Below, in pieces: positions 1 to 8,291 of a stretch of DNA of 64,000 bases. The notes beneath the pieces were generated by a model that was given only the letters and a program-made list of their open reading frames with translations, was not told the DNA's origin and did not search any database. Source of the DNA: Cyanobium sp. NS01. Lineage in GTDB: Bacteria > Cyanobacteriota > Cyanobacteriia > PCC-6307 > Cyanobiaceae. Where the stretch lies: positions 1,984,001 through 2,048,000 of the forward strand of contig NZ_CP047940.1 of NCBI RefSeq assembly GCF_014280235.1, written 5' to 3'. How positions within the stretch are numbered: the first letter of the stretch is position 1; every line of letters begins with the position of its first letter. A program made the position numbers and the translations under genes.

Positions 1-489
1 CCGCTGCTGGGGGCCATTCCGGCCCTGACCTGGCTGGCCGATGGGCCGCCAGACCAGATCGTGGCGCTGGTGTTCGGCCGGGAGGACCGGGGCCTCAGCA
101 ACGATGAACTGCTGCAGGCCGGCTGCCTGCTGCAACTGGACACCGCCACCCCCTACCGCTCCCTCAACCTCTCCCATGCGGTGGCGCTGGCCCTGCAGGC
201 CTGGCGGGGCCTCGGCGGAACCCCGGCGGCAGGCCAGCCCAGCCGGGAGCCCTGCCGGCGCGGCGAGCTCGAGGATCTGCTCAGCGATGCGGAGGCTCTG
301 CTCCTGGCCGTGGGCTTCCTCTACCCCCACACCGCCCGGGCGCGGATGGCCAAGCTGCGGGCCCTGCTGCAGCGCGCCACCCCCAGCAGTGAAGACACCG
401 CGCTGCTGCGGGGGATGGTGCGCCAGCTGCGCTGGGCCAGCCAACAGGGCGCCATCCGCCCGGCTGGCAAGGGCGGGCCAGACCCCTAG
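1..489 (+). CDS. SpoU/TrmH-family RNA methyltransferase (TrmJ-like), 5' truncated by window edge
   Basis: The reading frame is open from base 1, so only the C-terminal ~162 residues are present. The visible part holds the SpoU motif 2 region (FGREDRGLSNDEL) and motif 3 (SLNLSHAVALALQ), which form the SAM-binding trefoil knot. The ~90-residue tail after the knot resembles the C-terminal helical extension of TrmJ-type 2'-O-ribose tRNA methyltransferases. An internal GTG at 61 is not the likely start because homology to the knot continues upstream of it. Target nucleotide (tRNA position 32 or other) cannot be decided from the fragment. Confidence 0.85.
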   Translation, partial: PLLGAIPALTWLADGPPDQIVALVFGREDRGLSNDELLQAGCLLQLDTATPYRSLNLSHAVALALQAWRGLGGTPAAGQPSREPCRRGELEDLLSDAEALLLAVGFLYPHTARARMAKLRALLQRATPSSEDTALLRGMVRQLRWASQQGAIRPAGKGGPDP

Positions 490-515
490 CGTCGGGCCAC
501 CCGTTCCGAACCGCG

Positions 516-1622
516 TTGACTGCTGGCCGACCCCCCCAGGCCCCCCGCGCGGGGTGGGGACAACCGCTGCGGCTGCTGCTGCGGCTCACCGTGATGGGAG
601 TGGGTCTTGGAATTCTGGCCGGCACGGGCCTGAAACTGCTGGCCCCCTACGTGGCCAACGGCACCCTGCCCGTCTTGATCCCGAGTGGGGGCTCAGCCCC
701 TGGCGGCTCTGCCACCACGCCAGGCGCCCTCCCAGCGGGCGCACCACCAGCCGGGAAGGCGCTCAAGCCGGGACGCTTCCAACCGAAGCAGGAGCTCACC
801 GCCCTCAGCAAGCGCTGGGCCCAGCTGGCGGCGGCCCAGAAAGGTCTGCAGGCCTCCGGTTTTCTGCTGGTGCTGGACGATGGGCGCTTCGCCCAGCTGG
901 CGGCGGATCAGCCCCTGCCGGCGGCCAGCTCGATCAAGACACCCATCCTGCTGGCGGGCCTGGAGGACGTGGATGGCGGCAAGATCCGCTGGAATGAGCC
1001 CCTGCCCCTCACCAAGGAGCTGGTGGGCGGCGGTGCCGGCTGGATGGCGAGCAAGCCCGTGGGCACCCGCTTCCCATTCTTCGAGGCGGCCACCGAGATG
1101 ATCCGGGTGAGTGATAACAGCGCCACGAACCTGCTGATCAAACGGCTGGGGGGCAAGACCAGCCTCAACACCCGCTTTCAGGCTCTCGGACTGCCCGCCA
1201 CAGTCGTGAACAACTGGCTGCCGGATCTCGATGGCACCAACACCACCAGCGCCCGGGATCTGGCCCGCTCGATCGCCCTGGTGGACACGGGCGAGAAACT
1301 GAGCCCCCGGGCCCGGGATCTGTTTCGCGAAATCATGGCCACCTCCCGCACCGACACCCTGATCCCCCTGGGCCTGCTCCAGGGCCTGGGCAAGGACGCA
1401 TCCGATCCCGACAGCGAACTGCTCAGCTTCGGCGTGACCGCCTACAACAAGACCGGCGACATCGGCATCGCCTACTCCGACGCCGCCCTGATCCACCTGC
1501 CCACCGGCCAGCGCGCCGTGGCCGCCTTCATGGTGAAGGGGCCGTTCAACGACCCCCGCTCCGCCGATCTGATCCGCTCCATGGCCGCTGAGGCCGCCAA
1601 AACCCTCGTGGGCCGCCGATGA
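516..1622 (+). CDS. Class A beta-lactamase-fold serine hydrolase, probably not a true beta-lactamase
   Basis: The longest reading starts at TTG 516. ATG 594 or GTG 591 are credible shorter starts just before the hydrophobic segment MGVGLGILAG, an N-terminal membrane anchor. Numbering from TTG, the fold's motifs are S138-S-I-K141 (nucleophile and Lys), S199-D-N201 and K312-T-G314. The omega-loop motif that reads WEPELN in TEM-type enzymes reads W234-L-P-D-L-D239 here, so the deacylating Glu166 equivalent is Leu. That argues for a periplasmic peptidoglycan-related hydrolase or a slow or inactive acyl-enzyme former rather than a resistance enzyme. Its last base pairs overlap the next gene by ATGA, implying translational coupling. 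Confidence 0.8.
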   Translation: MTAGRPPQAPRAGWGQPLRLLLRLTVMGVGLGILAGTGLKLLAPYVANGTLPVLIPSGGSAPGGSATTPGALPAGAPPAGKALKPGRFQPKQELTALSKRWAQLAAAQKGLQASGFLLVLDDGRFAQLAADQPLPAASSIKTPILLAGLEDVDGGKIRWNEPLPLTKELVGGGAGWMASKPVGTRFPFFEAATEMIRVSDNSATNLLIKRLGGKTSLNTRFQALGLPATVVNNWLPDLDGTNTTSARDLARSIALVDTGEKLSPRARDLFREIMATSRTDTLIPLGLLQGLGKDASDPDSELLSFGVTAYNKTGDIGIAYSDAALIHLPTGQRAVAAFMVKGPFNDPRSADLIRSMAAEAAKTLVGRR

Positions 1623-3070
1623 CGATGACCTCTCTGATCCGTTCCCTGCTCACCGTCAGCAGCGCCAGCGCCCTGCTCCTGGGGGCCGCAGCACCGGCCC
1701 CAGCTCCAGCCGCCCCAGCCCCAGCCGCTCCTGCGGCGGCGGAGCCCCCCCGGCCCATGCTCCGGCCCCAGACCGTGGCGCCGCTGCCGGGCGGCCTCGA
1801 TGCGGTGCTGGTGGTGAACGACAACAACCCCGAACTGATCACGGGGCCCGGCATCCTGATCTCCACCTTTGCGGGCAGCGAGCGCTCCGTGCCGGAGGCC
1901 CACCTGGATGTGCCCCTCAGCGGCCGCTTCGACCTGTTCAGCCACCACGTGTATGCCGGCAAGCCGGAAGCCCTCGATTCCACCCTCTGGCTGGCGGTGG
2001 TGGCCGAGCCCCGGGGGCCGGCGCCGGTGACGCTCACCCTGCTGGGGGGGTCCACCGCCCTCTCGCAGTCGCTCGATCCGGCCATGGCGGGGGCGCCGTT
2101 CCTGCCCCTGCCGCCGCTGCTGGCGGAAACCACCAGCCCGGCCTATGCCGGCCCCGGCAGCCGGGTGGCCACCGAGCTGCTGGCCCGCACGGTGAGCCCG
2201 GAGATTCCGCGCCAGTGGACCCTCCCCGCCGGCAGCCCCAGCACCCTGCTGGTGCTGCCCCTGCCTGTGCGCGGCCTCGATCCCCTGCTCAACGGCCGCA
2301 ACCTGCAGCTGCGGCTCCAGAGCAGCGGCCCGGTGAGCCTGGCCACCCTGGCCGCCTTCGGCCCCAACGACACCCCGCCGCCGGCGGACACCTGGGCCAG
2401 GCTGCTCGATGGCGGCCTCAGCCCCAAAGAGCACACCCCCACGCCCCGGGGTGCAAAGGGCCGGATCATCTATTCCCGCGTCGCCGGGGTGCAGATCGGC
2501 AGCACCTGGCGCGGCACCATCACCGATCCAGGCCAGCGCTGGCTGAGCACCTCCTCTGCGCCGATCTCCTGGCCGATCGCCTCCCTGGAGCGGGGCCGCC
2601 TCGGCACCGACCAGATCCAGACCGCCGAACTCAAGGCCTTCTACCCGGGCACCGCCTGGGCCGCCCACGGCAACTACGGCGTGGAATACGACATCACGCT
2701 GCCGCTGCGCAACACCAGCCCAGATCCGGTGACACTCCAGCTGGCCCTGGAATCGCCGATCAAGGGCGACCAGGCCCAGGGGGGCCTGCGCTTCAACGTC
2801 ACCCCCTCCAGGGCAGTGATGTTCCGCGGCCCGATCGAAGTGAGCGGGCTGGATGGCCCGGGGGGCCGCCCCAGCAGCCGCCGTCGTTTTCACCTGGTGC
2901 AGCGCGCCGGCGAGGAGGGGCCGGCCCTGGGCACGGTGAGCCTGGCTCCTGGAGCCCAGCGCAACCTGCGGGTGCGCCTGATCTACCCGGCCGACGCCAC
3001 CCCGCCCCAGGTGCTCAGCCTGTTGCCTGTGAAACAATCCCCTCCGACCCCAGCCAGCAGCCAACCGTGA
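1619..3070 (+). CDS. DUF3370 family exported protein
   Basis: The 483-residue protein begins with a signal peptide and an Ala/Pro-rich stretch (residues ~20-45), followed by a mostly beta-rich region. The start of the mature region (LRPQTVAPLPGGLDAVLVVN) and the overall length resemble the cyanobacterial DUF3370 family, which has no assigned biochemical function. Predicted location is periplasm or outer surface. The ATG overlaps the upstream stop (ATGA) and its own stop overlaps the GTG of chlI (GTGA), so it sits between an envelope enzyme and a chlorophyll-synthesis gene in a coupled unit. Family assignment is from recall of sequence features, not a search. Confidence 0.7.
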   Translation: MTMTSLIRSLLTVSSASALLLGAAAPAPAPAAPAPAAPAAAEPPRPMLRPQTVAPLPGGLDAVLVVNDNNPELITGPGILISTFAGSERSVPEAHLDVPLSGRFDLFSHHVYAGKPEALDSTLWLAVVAEPRGPAPVTLTLLGGSTALSQSLDPAMAGAPFLPLPPLLAETTSPAYAGPGSRVATELLARTVSPEIPRQWTLPAGSPSTLLVLPLPVRGLDPLLNGRNLQLRLQSSGPVSLATLAAFGPNDTPPPADTWARLLDGGLSPKEHTPTPRGAKGRIIYSRVAGVQIGSTWRGTITDPGQRWLSTSSAPISWPIASLERGRLGTDQIQTAELKAFYPGTAWAAHGNYGVEYDITLPLRNTSPDPVTLQLALESPIKGDQAQGGLRFNVTPSRAVMFRGPIEVSGLDGPGGRPSSRRRFHLVQRAGEEGPALGTVSLAPGAQRNLRVRLIYPADATPPQVLSLLPVKQSPPTPASSQP

Positions 3071-4155
3071 CGCAAGCCCGCAAGCGCCGGGTCTTCCCCT
3101 TCACCGCCATCGTGGGCCAGGAGGAGATGAAGCTGGCCCTGCTGCTGAATGTGATCGACCCGCGCATCGGCGGCGTGATGATCATGGGCGACCGGGGCAC
3201 GGGCAAGAGCACCACGATCCGGGCCCTGGCCGATCTGCTGCCCGGCATTCCCGTGGTGGAAGGCGACCCCTACAACAGCTCTCCGGAGGACCCCGACCTC
3301 CAGAGCGCTGAGGTGCGCCAGCGGGCCGAGGCCGGCGAGCAGCTGCCGGTGGAGCAGCGCCAGGTGCCGATGGTGGATCTGCCCCTGGGGGCCACCGAAG
3401 ACCGGCTCTGCGGCACCATCGACATCGAACGGGCCCTCAGCGAGGGGGTGCGGGCCTTCGAGCCCGGCCTGCTGGCCAAGGCCAACCGCGGCCTGCTCTA
3501 CGTCGACGAGGTGAACCTGCTCGACGACCACCTGGTGGACGTGCTGCTCGATTCGGCGGCCTCGGGCTGGAACACGGTGGAGCGCGAGGGGGTGAGCGTG
3601 CGTCACCCCGCCCGCTTTGTGCTGATCGGCTCCGGCAACCCCGAGGAGGGCGAGCTGCGGCCCCAGCTGCTGGATCGCTTCGGCATGAGCGTGGAGGTGC
3701 GCACCGTGCGGGATCCGGAGCTGCGGGTGCAGGTGGTGGATCAGCGCACCGCCTTCGACCAGGACCCCGATGGCTTCAACGACGCCGTCCAGGCCCGTCA
3801 GGAGGCCCTGCAGGCCAGGGTGGTGGAGGCTCAGCAGAGGCTCCCCCAGGTGCGCATCGACGATGACCTGCGCATCCGCATCTCAGCCATCTGCGGCGAC
3901 CTCAACGTGGATGGCCTGCGCGGCGACATCGTGACCAACCGGGCGGCCAGGGCCCTGGCCGCCTTTGAGGGGCGCACCGAAGTGGACGACGATGACGTGG
4001 CCCGGGTGGCGGCCTGCTGCCTGCGCCACCGCCTGCGCAAGGACCCCCTGGAACAGATCGACTCGGGCGATCGGGTGGTGAAGGTGTTCTGCAAGGTGTT
4101 CGAGCGGGCCGAACCGAGCGACCGCAGTCAGTTCGAACTGGCCCTGGCGGCCTAG
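3067..4155 (+). CDS. chlI: Magnesium chelatase ATPase subunit I
   Basis: This is the AAA+ motor of Mg-chelatase (ChlI-ChlD-ChlH), which inserts Mg2+ into protoporphyrin IX, the committed step toward chlorophyll. The start is GTG 3067, overlapping the previous stop by GTGA; the frame stays open far upstream, but homology begins at this GTG. Walker A is GDRGTGKS (residues 41-48) and Walker B is LLYVDEVNLL (from ~143). The AAA lid region follows, and the protein ends with the FELALAA tail typical of ChlI. Length of 362 residues matches the family. ruvC follows after 12 bases. Confidence 0.97.
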   Translation: MTQARKRRVFPFTAIVGQEEMKLALLLNVIDPRIGGVMIMGDRGTGKSTTIRALADLLPGIPVVEGDPYNSSPEDPDLQSAEVRQRAEAGEQLPVEQRQVPMVDLPLGATEDRLCGTIDIERALSEGVRAFEPGLLAKANRGLLYVDEVNLLDDHLVDVLLDSAASGWNTVEREGVSVRHPARFVLIGSGNPEEGELRPQLLDRFGMSVEVRTVRDPELRVQVVDQRTAFDQDPDGFNDAVQARQEALQARVVEAQQRLPQVRIDDDLRIRISAICGDLNVDGLRGDIVTNRAARALAAFEGRTEVDDDDVARVAACCLRHRLRKDPLEQIDSGDRVVKVFCKVFERAEPSDRSQFELALAA

Positions 4156-4167
4156 GCGGCCGCGGCT

Positions 4168-4650
4168 GTGCGCATCCTCGGCATCGATCCCGGGCTGGCC
4201 AGGGTGGGCTACGGCGTGATTGATGTCGAGGAGTCCGGGCCGGCAGGGCAGCCCAGGCAGCAGCTGCTGGACTGCGGCATCGTGCGCACGGCCCCGGGGC
4301 GCAGCGAGGGCGAGCGGATGGTGGAGATCGCCGGCGATCTGAGGCAGTTGCTGCGCACCTGGCGGCCCGATCTGGCCGTGGTGGAGAAGTTCTTCTTTTA
4401 CCGCTCCAGCACCACGATCGCCGTGGTCCAGGCCCGGGGCGTGGTGATCATGACCCTGGCCCGTTTCCGGGTGCCGGTGGTGGAGCTGCCGCCGATGCAG
4501 ATCAAGCAGGCCCTCACGGGCCATGGGCATGCCGACAAAGCCGAGGTGCTGGAGGCCGTCATGCGGGAGCTCGGCCTGGAGACTCCACCCCGCCCGGATG
4601 ATGCCGCCGATGCCCTGGCCGCGGCGCTCACCGGCTGGTTCCAGCGCTGA
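4168..4650 (+). CDS. ruvC: Crossover junction endodeoxyribonuclease RuvC
   Basis: RuvC resolves Holliday junctions with RuvAB. The 160-residue product starts at GTG 4168 with the RNase H-fold strand ILGIDPGLARVGYGV carrying the first catalytic Asp (D7). VVEKFFF supplies the catalytic Glu, and HADKAEV plus PDDAADALAAAL supply the C-terminal acidic residues. Length is normal for the family. It lies 12 bases after chlI and 12 bases before the folate enzyme, consistent with one transcript. Confidence 0.96.
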   Translation: MRILGIDPGLARVGYGVIDVEESGPAGQPRQQLLDCGIVRTAPGRSEGERMVEIAGDLRQLLRTWRPDLAVVEKFFFYRSSTTIAVVQARGVVIMTLARFRVPVVELPPMQIKQALTGHGHADKAEVLEAVMRELGLETPPRPDDAADALAAALTGWFQR

Positions 4651-4662
4651 GACGGCCGGCAG

Positions 4663-5319
4663 ATGCAGCAGCCCCATGGCGCCGGCAAAGAGACTCTGAG
4701 GGCGAGCTTCCGGGTGCGCCGCCGAGAGCTGCTGGCCGGCTGCGGCGCAGGGTTGCTGCAGCACCTGGAGGTCCTGCTGGCCCAGGCCGGCTCCTGGCCG
4801 CAGGATGGCGGAGCCCCTGTCCTGGCAACGAGGCGGGGCCGGCTGGGCCTCTACTGGCCCCTGGCGGGGGAGCCGGACCTGCGTCCCCTGCTGACCACAA
4901 GCCCCACCTGGTGCCGGCACCTGGCCCTGCCGGCCATCGCCGCCGGCCGCCTCGACTACCGCCCCTGGCAGCCGGGGGAGGCCCTGGCCGCTGACGCCTG
5001 CGGCATCCCCGCACCGCTGGAGCGGGCGGGCAGGCTGGAGCCCGAAGCCCTGGCGTTGCTGCTGGTGCCGGCCCTGGCCATCGACAGGCAGGGCGTGCGG
5101 CTGGGCTATGGCGGCGGCTGGTACGACCGCCTGCGCGGCCAGGAGTGCTGGCGGCGGGTGCCGGCCCTGGCCGTGCTGCCCTCCGGCTGCCTGTGCGACC
5201 AGCTCCCCAGGGATCCCTGGGACGTGCCCCTCGATGGCTGGCTGACGGAGCGGGGCCTGCACTGGCTGGGCAAGACTGAGCCGGCTGCTCCGCATCTGGA
5301 CGGTCACGACAAACCTTGA
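4663..5319 (+). CDS. 5-formyltetrahydrofolate cyclo-ligase (MTHFS) family
   Basis: The enzyme converts 5-formyl-THF to 5,10-methenyl-THF with ATP and salvages the folate storage form. Family signs are the N-terminal basic helix LRASFRVRRREL and the C-terminal substrate-binding/ATP motif LGYGGGWYDR at about residues 145-154, preceded by LLVPALAIDRQGVRLG. Length of 218 residues is usual. A hairpin at 5325-5352 follows the stop closely and may end the chlI-ruvC-this gene transcript. Confidence 0.9.
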   Translation: MQQPHGAGKETLRASFRVRRRELLAGCGAGLLQHLEVLLAQAGSWPQDGGAPVLATRRGRLGLYWPLAGEPDLRPLLTTSPTWCRHLALPAIAAGRLDYRPWQPGEALAADACGIPAPLERAGRLEPEALALLLVPALAIDRQGVRLGYGGGWYDRLRGQECWRRVPALAVLPSGCLCDQLPRDPWDVPLDGWLTERGLHWLGKTEPAAPHLDGHDKP

Positions 5320-5324
5320 CAAAG

Positions 5325-5352
5325 CCTCGGCAGGCAGCTCATCTGCCGGAGG
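5325..5352 (+). terminator. Possible weak terminator hairpin
   Basis: CCTCGGCAG and CTGCCGGAGG pair across a 9-base loop, with one bulged C in the second arm. It lies a few bases past the cyclo-ligase stop. Only GATTT follows rather than a T-run, so it could instead be a 3' stabilising or attenuating structure. Confidence 0.35.
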
Positions 5353-5390
5353 GATTTGCGAAGATCTCGCCAGCGGCCACACCGAATTCT

Positions 5391-5570
5391 GTGACTCTGT
5401 CTGTGAAGCTGTCTGCCCCCGCCACAGCCCCGAGTGCCGCCGATCGCGTCCTCGCCTCCGAGCTGGCTGGTCGGGGTGATACCCACGACGCCCTCTCGAT
5501 GATGGTGAGCTCGATGGTGCGGATGGTGCAGGCGGGCCAGAGCCGCGACAGTCGCTGGCAGGATTCCTGA
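5391..5570 (+). CDS. Possible small protein (59 aa), unknown
   Basis: From GTG 5391 the frame runs to TGA 5570. It ends in a Met/Val-rich amphipathic stretch (DALSMMVSSMVRMVQAGQ) followed by SRDSRWQDS. Third codon positions are strongly G/C, like the real genes nearby. The frame is open further back to TTG 5316, but that would overlap the upstream gene and run through the hairpin. No family is recognised. The stretch could also be a leader or untranslated region for the next gene. Confidence 0.45.
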   Translation: MTLSVKLSAPATAPSAADRVLASELAGRGDTHDALSMMVSSMVRMVQAGQSRDSRWQDS

Positions 5571-5597
5571 CCTCGTTGTTCCACGCCTTCAGCCCCC

Positions 5598-6149
5598 ATG
5601 CCACTGGACCCCATGGCTGCTGCCTCTGAGCTTCGTGTCGCCCGCTGGCGAGCCAGCACGTCGCTGTCCTGCCTGGCTCCCGCGCTCGCCACCGCCACGG
5701 CCCTGGTTCTGGGGGCGGCCAGCAGTGCTCCGCCGGCCAGGGCCCACGCCATCGAGAGCAGCCTGGATCGGGTCCAGGCCCTGAACAACGACTTCCTGCT
5801 GGAGAGCCGCTTCGGCACCGGGGAGCCCGCCGACGACGCCATCGTGCGGCTGATGCCCCCCGGCGGCGAGCCCATCGAAGTGGGCCGCACCGATGGAGAG
5901 GGGCGCCTGCGCTTCAGCCTGCCCAGCCAGGCCAGCCCCGACTGGGAGGTTCAGGTGGACCGGGGCCCGGGCCACCGCGACTATCTGGAACTGCCGGGAT
6001 CCCAGACACCGCCGCCCGGCCTCGAACCCAGCGCCCCAAGCCGCCCGATCCGTCCGCTGGCGCTGCGGCCCTCCACGGGCTGGCTGCTGGGCATGAGCGC
6101 CATCGGTGGGGGCGCAGCCGCCATGCTGGCCCTGCGTCGCCGCCGCTGA
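5598..6149 (+). CDS. Exported, C-terminally membrane-anchored protein, unknown
   Basis: The 183-residue product has an N-terminal signal peptide (hydrophobic ALATATALVLGAASSAPPARAHA) and a C-terminal transmembrane helix (~residues 160-178) ending in RRRR, so the middle domain should face the periplasm or thylakoid lumen. The central part (IESSLDRV, then IVRLMPPGGEPIEVGRTDGEG) looks like a small carboxypeptidase-regulatory-like beta domain of the kind seen near metal-transport or anchored sensor proteins. That reading is inference. ATG 5613 is an alternative start. sufE begins 4 bases downstream. Confidence 0.7.
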   Translation: MPLDPMAAASELRVARWRASTSLSCLAPALATATALVLGAASSAPPARAHAIESSLDRVQALNNDFLLESRFGTGEPADDAIVRLMPPGGEPIEVGRTDGEGRLRFSLPSQASPDWEVQVDRGPGHRDYLELPGSQTPPPGLEPSAPSRPIRPLALRPSTGWLLGMSAIGGGAAAMLALRRRR

Positions 6150-6153
6150 CTGA

Positions 6154-6588
6154 ATGGCCGAGCCCACCCCCGGGGCCACGGGCAGCCCCGCCCTCGATCA
6201 GATCGTGGCGCGCCTGGCCGGCACCACCGACCCCAGGCGCCGCTACGAGTACGTGCTCTGGCTGGCCAAGAAGCTCGAGCCCCTGCCGGAGGCCTTCCGC
6301 ACCGACGCCTTCAAGGTGAAGGGCTGCGTGTCCCAGGTGTACGTGGTGGGCACGCTCCAGGACGGCCGCCTGCACTGGCAGGGCGACTCCGACGCAGCCA
6401 TCACCAAGGGGCTGCTGGCGCTGCTGATCCAGGCCATGGAAGGGCTCACCCCCGAGCAGGCCGCCTCCATCGATCCCGGCTTCATCGCCGCCACCGGACT
6501 GCAGGCCAGCCTGACGCCCTCGCGGGCCAACGGCTTTCTGAACATCCTCAAGCTGATGCAGGCCCAGGCCGGAGCCCTGGGGGCCTGA
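6154..6588 (+). CDS. sufE: SufE family Fe-S cluster assembly protein
   Basis: SufE accepts sulfane sulfur from the cysteine desulfurase SufS and passes it to the SufBCD scaffold. The 144-residue protein contains the diagnostic loop KGCVSQV with the sulfur-accepting Cys58. The family's C-terminal helix follows (TPSRANGFLNILKLMQAQA). It lies 4 bases after the membrane-anchored protein. No other suf genes are in the window. Confidence 0.94.
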   Translation: MAEPTPGATGSPALDQIVARLAGTTDPRRRYEYVLWLAKKLEPLPEAFRTDAFKVKGCVSQVYVVGTLQDGRLHWQGDSDAAITKGLLALLIQAMEGLTPEQAASIDPGFIAATGLQASLTPSRANGFLNILKLMQAQAGALGA

Positions 6589-6619
6589 TTTCTAGGATCC
6601 CTCTTTCGCAGCGCACGGC

Positions 6620-7981
6620 ATGACCATCGGCATCGGCTTGCTCGGTCTGGGCACGGTGGGAGCCGGTGTGGCCAGCATCCTCAGCACCCCTGAGGGCCGC
6701 CACCCCCTGGTGGCCGACCTGCAGCTCCGCCGCATCGCCGTGCGCGATCTGGAGCGGCCCAGGCCCCTCAGCCTGGCGCCAGGGCTGCTCACCACCTGCC
6801 CCGAGGCCGTGGTCGATGACCCAGCCGTGGACATCGTGGTGGAGGTGATCGGCGGCCTGGAGCCGGCCCGCAGCCTGATCCTGCGGGCGATCGCCGCCGG
6901 CAAAGCGGTGGTCACCGCCAACAAGGCCGTGATCGCCCGGCATGGGGATGAGATCGCCGCCGCGGCAGCCGAAAAGGGGGTGTATGTGCTGATCGAGGCG
7001 GCCGTGGGCGGCGGCATCCCGATCATCGAACCGCTGAAGCAATCCCTGGGCGGCAACCGCATCCAGCGGGTGAGCGGGATCATCAACGGCACCACCAACT
7101 ACATCCTCAGCCGGATGGCGGCCGAGGGGGCCGCCTACGGCGAGGTGCTCGCCGATGCCCAGCGGCTCGGCTACGCCGAGGCCGATCCCGCCGCCGACGT
7201 GGAAGGTGGCGATGCCGCCGACAAGATCGCCATCCTCACGCGCCTGGCCTACGGCGGCACGGTGCCCCGCCCGGCCATTCCCACCGAGGGCATCGACCAG
7301 CTCGACGCCCGGGACGTGGACTACGCCGCCCGGCTCGGCTTCGTGGTGAAGCTGCTGGCCGTGGCCCAACGGGTGGGGAGTGAGCCGCCGAAGCCAGCCG
7401 ACACCACCGCTGCGGGGCTGCAGCTCGATGTGCGCGTGCACCCCACCCTGGTGCCGCGGGGCCATCCCCTGGCGGGAGTGAACGGGGTCAACAACGCCAT
7501 CCTGGTGGAGGGCGACCCCGTGGGCCAGGTGATGTTCTACGGCCCAGGGGCCGGAGCCGGACCCACTGCCTCGGCCGTGGTGGCCGACATCCTCAACATC
7601 GCCGGCATCCGCCAGGCCACCGGCGGCGGCTCGGGAACCCAGGGCGGCGGACTGGATCCCCTGCTGGCAGCGGGTAACTGGCGCCAGTGCTCCCTCGTCG
7701 ATGGCGCCCTCACCACCCACCGCAACTACGTGCGGCTGCGCACCAGCGACCAGGCGGGGGTGATCGGCCAGATCGGCAGCTGCTTCGGCCAGGCCGGCGT
7801 CTCGATCCAGTCGATCGTCCAGTACGCCGGCGAGGGTTCCGCTGCTGCGGGCGAGGCAAGCAGTGCCGAAATCGTGGTGATCACCCACGAAGTGCTGGAG
7901 GCCCGCTTCCGCCACGCCCTCGATGCCATCGAGGCCCTGGCCGAAGTCCACCAGGTGGCCGCCTGCCTGCGCACCCTTTAG
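6620..7981 (+). CDS. hom: Homoserine dehydrogenase
   Basis: It reduces aspartate semialdehyde to homoserine for threonine and methionine synthesis. The N-terminal Rossmann motif is IGLLGLGTVGAGV. The catalytic domain includes TANKAVIARHGDEI, GIINGTTNYILSRM and AEADPAADVEGGDAADK. From about residue 369 an ACT domain (VRLRTSDQAGVIGQI...) indicates feedback control, probably by threonine. At 453 residues it is the stand-alone, non-aspartokinase type. Confidence 0.96.
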   Translation: MTIGIGLLGLGTVGAGVASILSTPEGRHPLVADLQLRRIAVRDLERPRPLSLAPGLLTTCPEAVVDDPAVDIVVEVIGGLEPARSLILRAIAAGKAVVTANKAVIARHGDEIAAAAAEKGVYVLIEAAVGGGIPIIEPLKQSLGGNRIQRVSGIINGTTNYILSRMAAEGAAYGEVLADAQRLGYAEADPAADVEGGDAADKIAILTRLAYGGTVPRPAIPTEGIDQLDARDVDYAARLGFVVKLLAVAQRVGSEPPKPADTTAAGLQLDVRVHPTLVPRGHPLAGVNGVNNAILVEGDPVGQVMFYGPGAGAGPTASAVVADILNIAGIRQATGGGSGTQGGGLDPLLAAGNWRQCSLVDGALTTHRNYVRLRTSDQAGVIGQIGSCFGQAGVSIQSIVQYAGEGSAAAGEASSAEIVVITHEVLEARFRHALDAIEALAEVHQVAACLRTL

Positions 7982-8291
7982 CCCCCGGCTGGGACAGGGC
8001 GGCTGATCACGTCAATCAGACACGCCAATGCCTTGCCCCTGGCGTCGGGTGGGGTCGAGGCGCCAGAGTGATCGCATCCAACGAGACCCTGAACGGCACA
8101 GCTGGCCCCAGCGGGCTGACATCTCTTTGATCCGCGTCTCCGCACCCCAGCAGACGTTTGTATCACCACAAACATTTCAACCTGGACCCGTTTCGCAGCA
8201 TGGGCCCAGTTCCAACCCACAGGCCCAGCGTTTCCAGTTCCAACCCACAGGCCCAGCGTTTCCAGTTCCAGATCCTGACGTCACGTCCCCT
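7982..8291. other. 310-base intergenic stretch without a convincing gene
   Basis: A frame is open from 8028 into the next gene but has low-complexity Gln/Pro-rich content, so I treat it as non-coding. The stretch contains a small hairpin (GTTTGT ... ACAAAC, 8156-8173) and the tandem repeat described separately. No riboswitch or tRNA was recognised. It probably carries the promoter of the small gene at 8292. Confidence 0.5.
8207..8270. repeat. 28-bp direct tandem repeat, two perfect copies plus 8 bases of a third
   Basis: The unit begins CAGTTCCAACCCACAGGCCC and ends AGCGTTTC. Copy 1 is 8207-8234, copy 2 is 8235-8262, and 8263-8270 repeats the first 8 bases. The copies are identical, which suggests recent duplication or an active slippage site. 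It lies about 20 bases upstream of the small gene at 8292. Confidence 0.9.

Noticed and set aside
1472-3064. A 530-codon minus-strand frame opposite DUF3370
   Set aside because: Antisense shadow of a clear plus-strand gene; His/Gly/Gln-rich nonsense composition.
8028-8291. N-terminal extension of the small gene at 8292
   Set aside because: The extra residues are low complexity and run through the 28-bp tandem repeat, with no resemblance to a folded domain.
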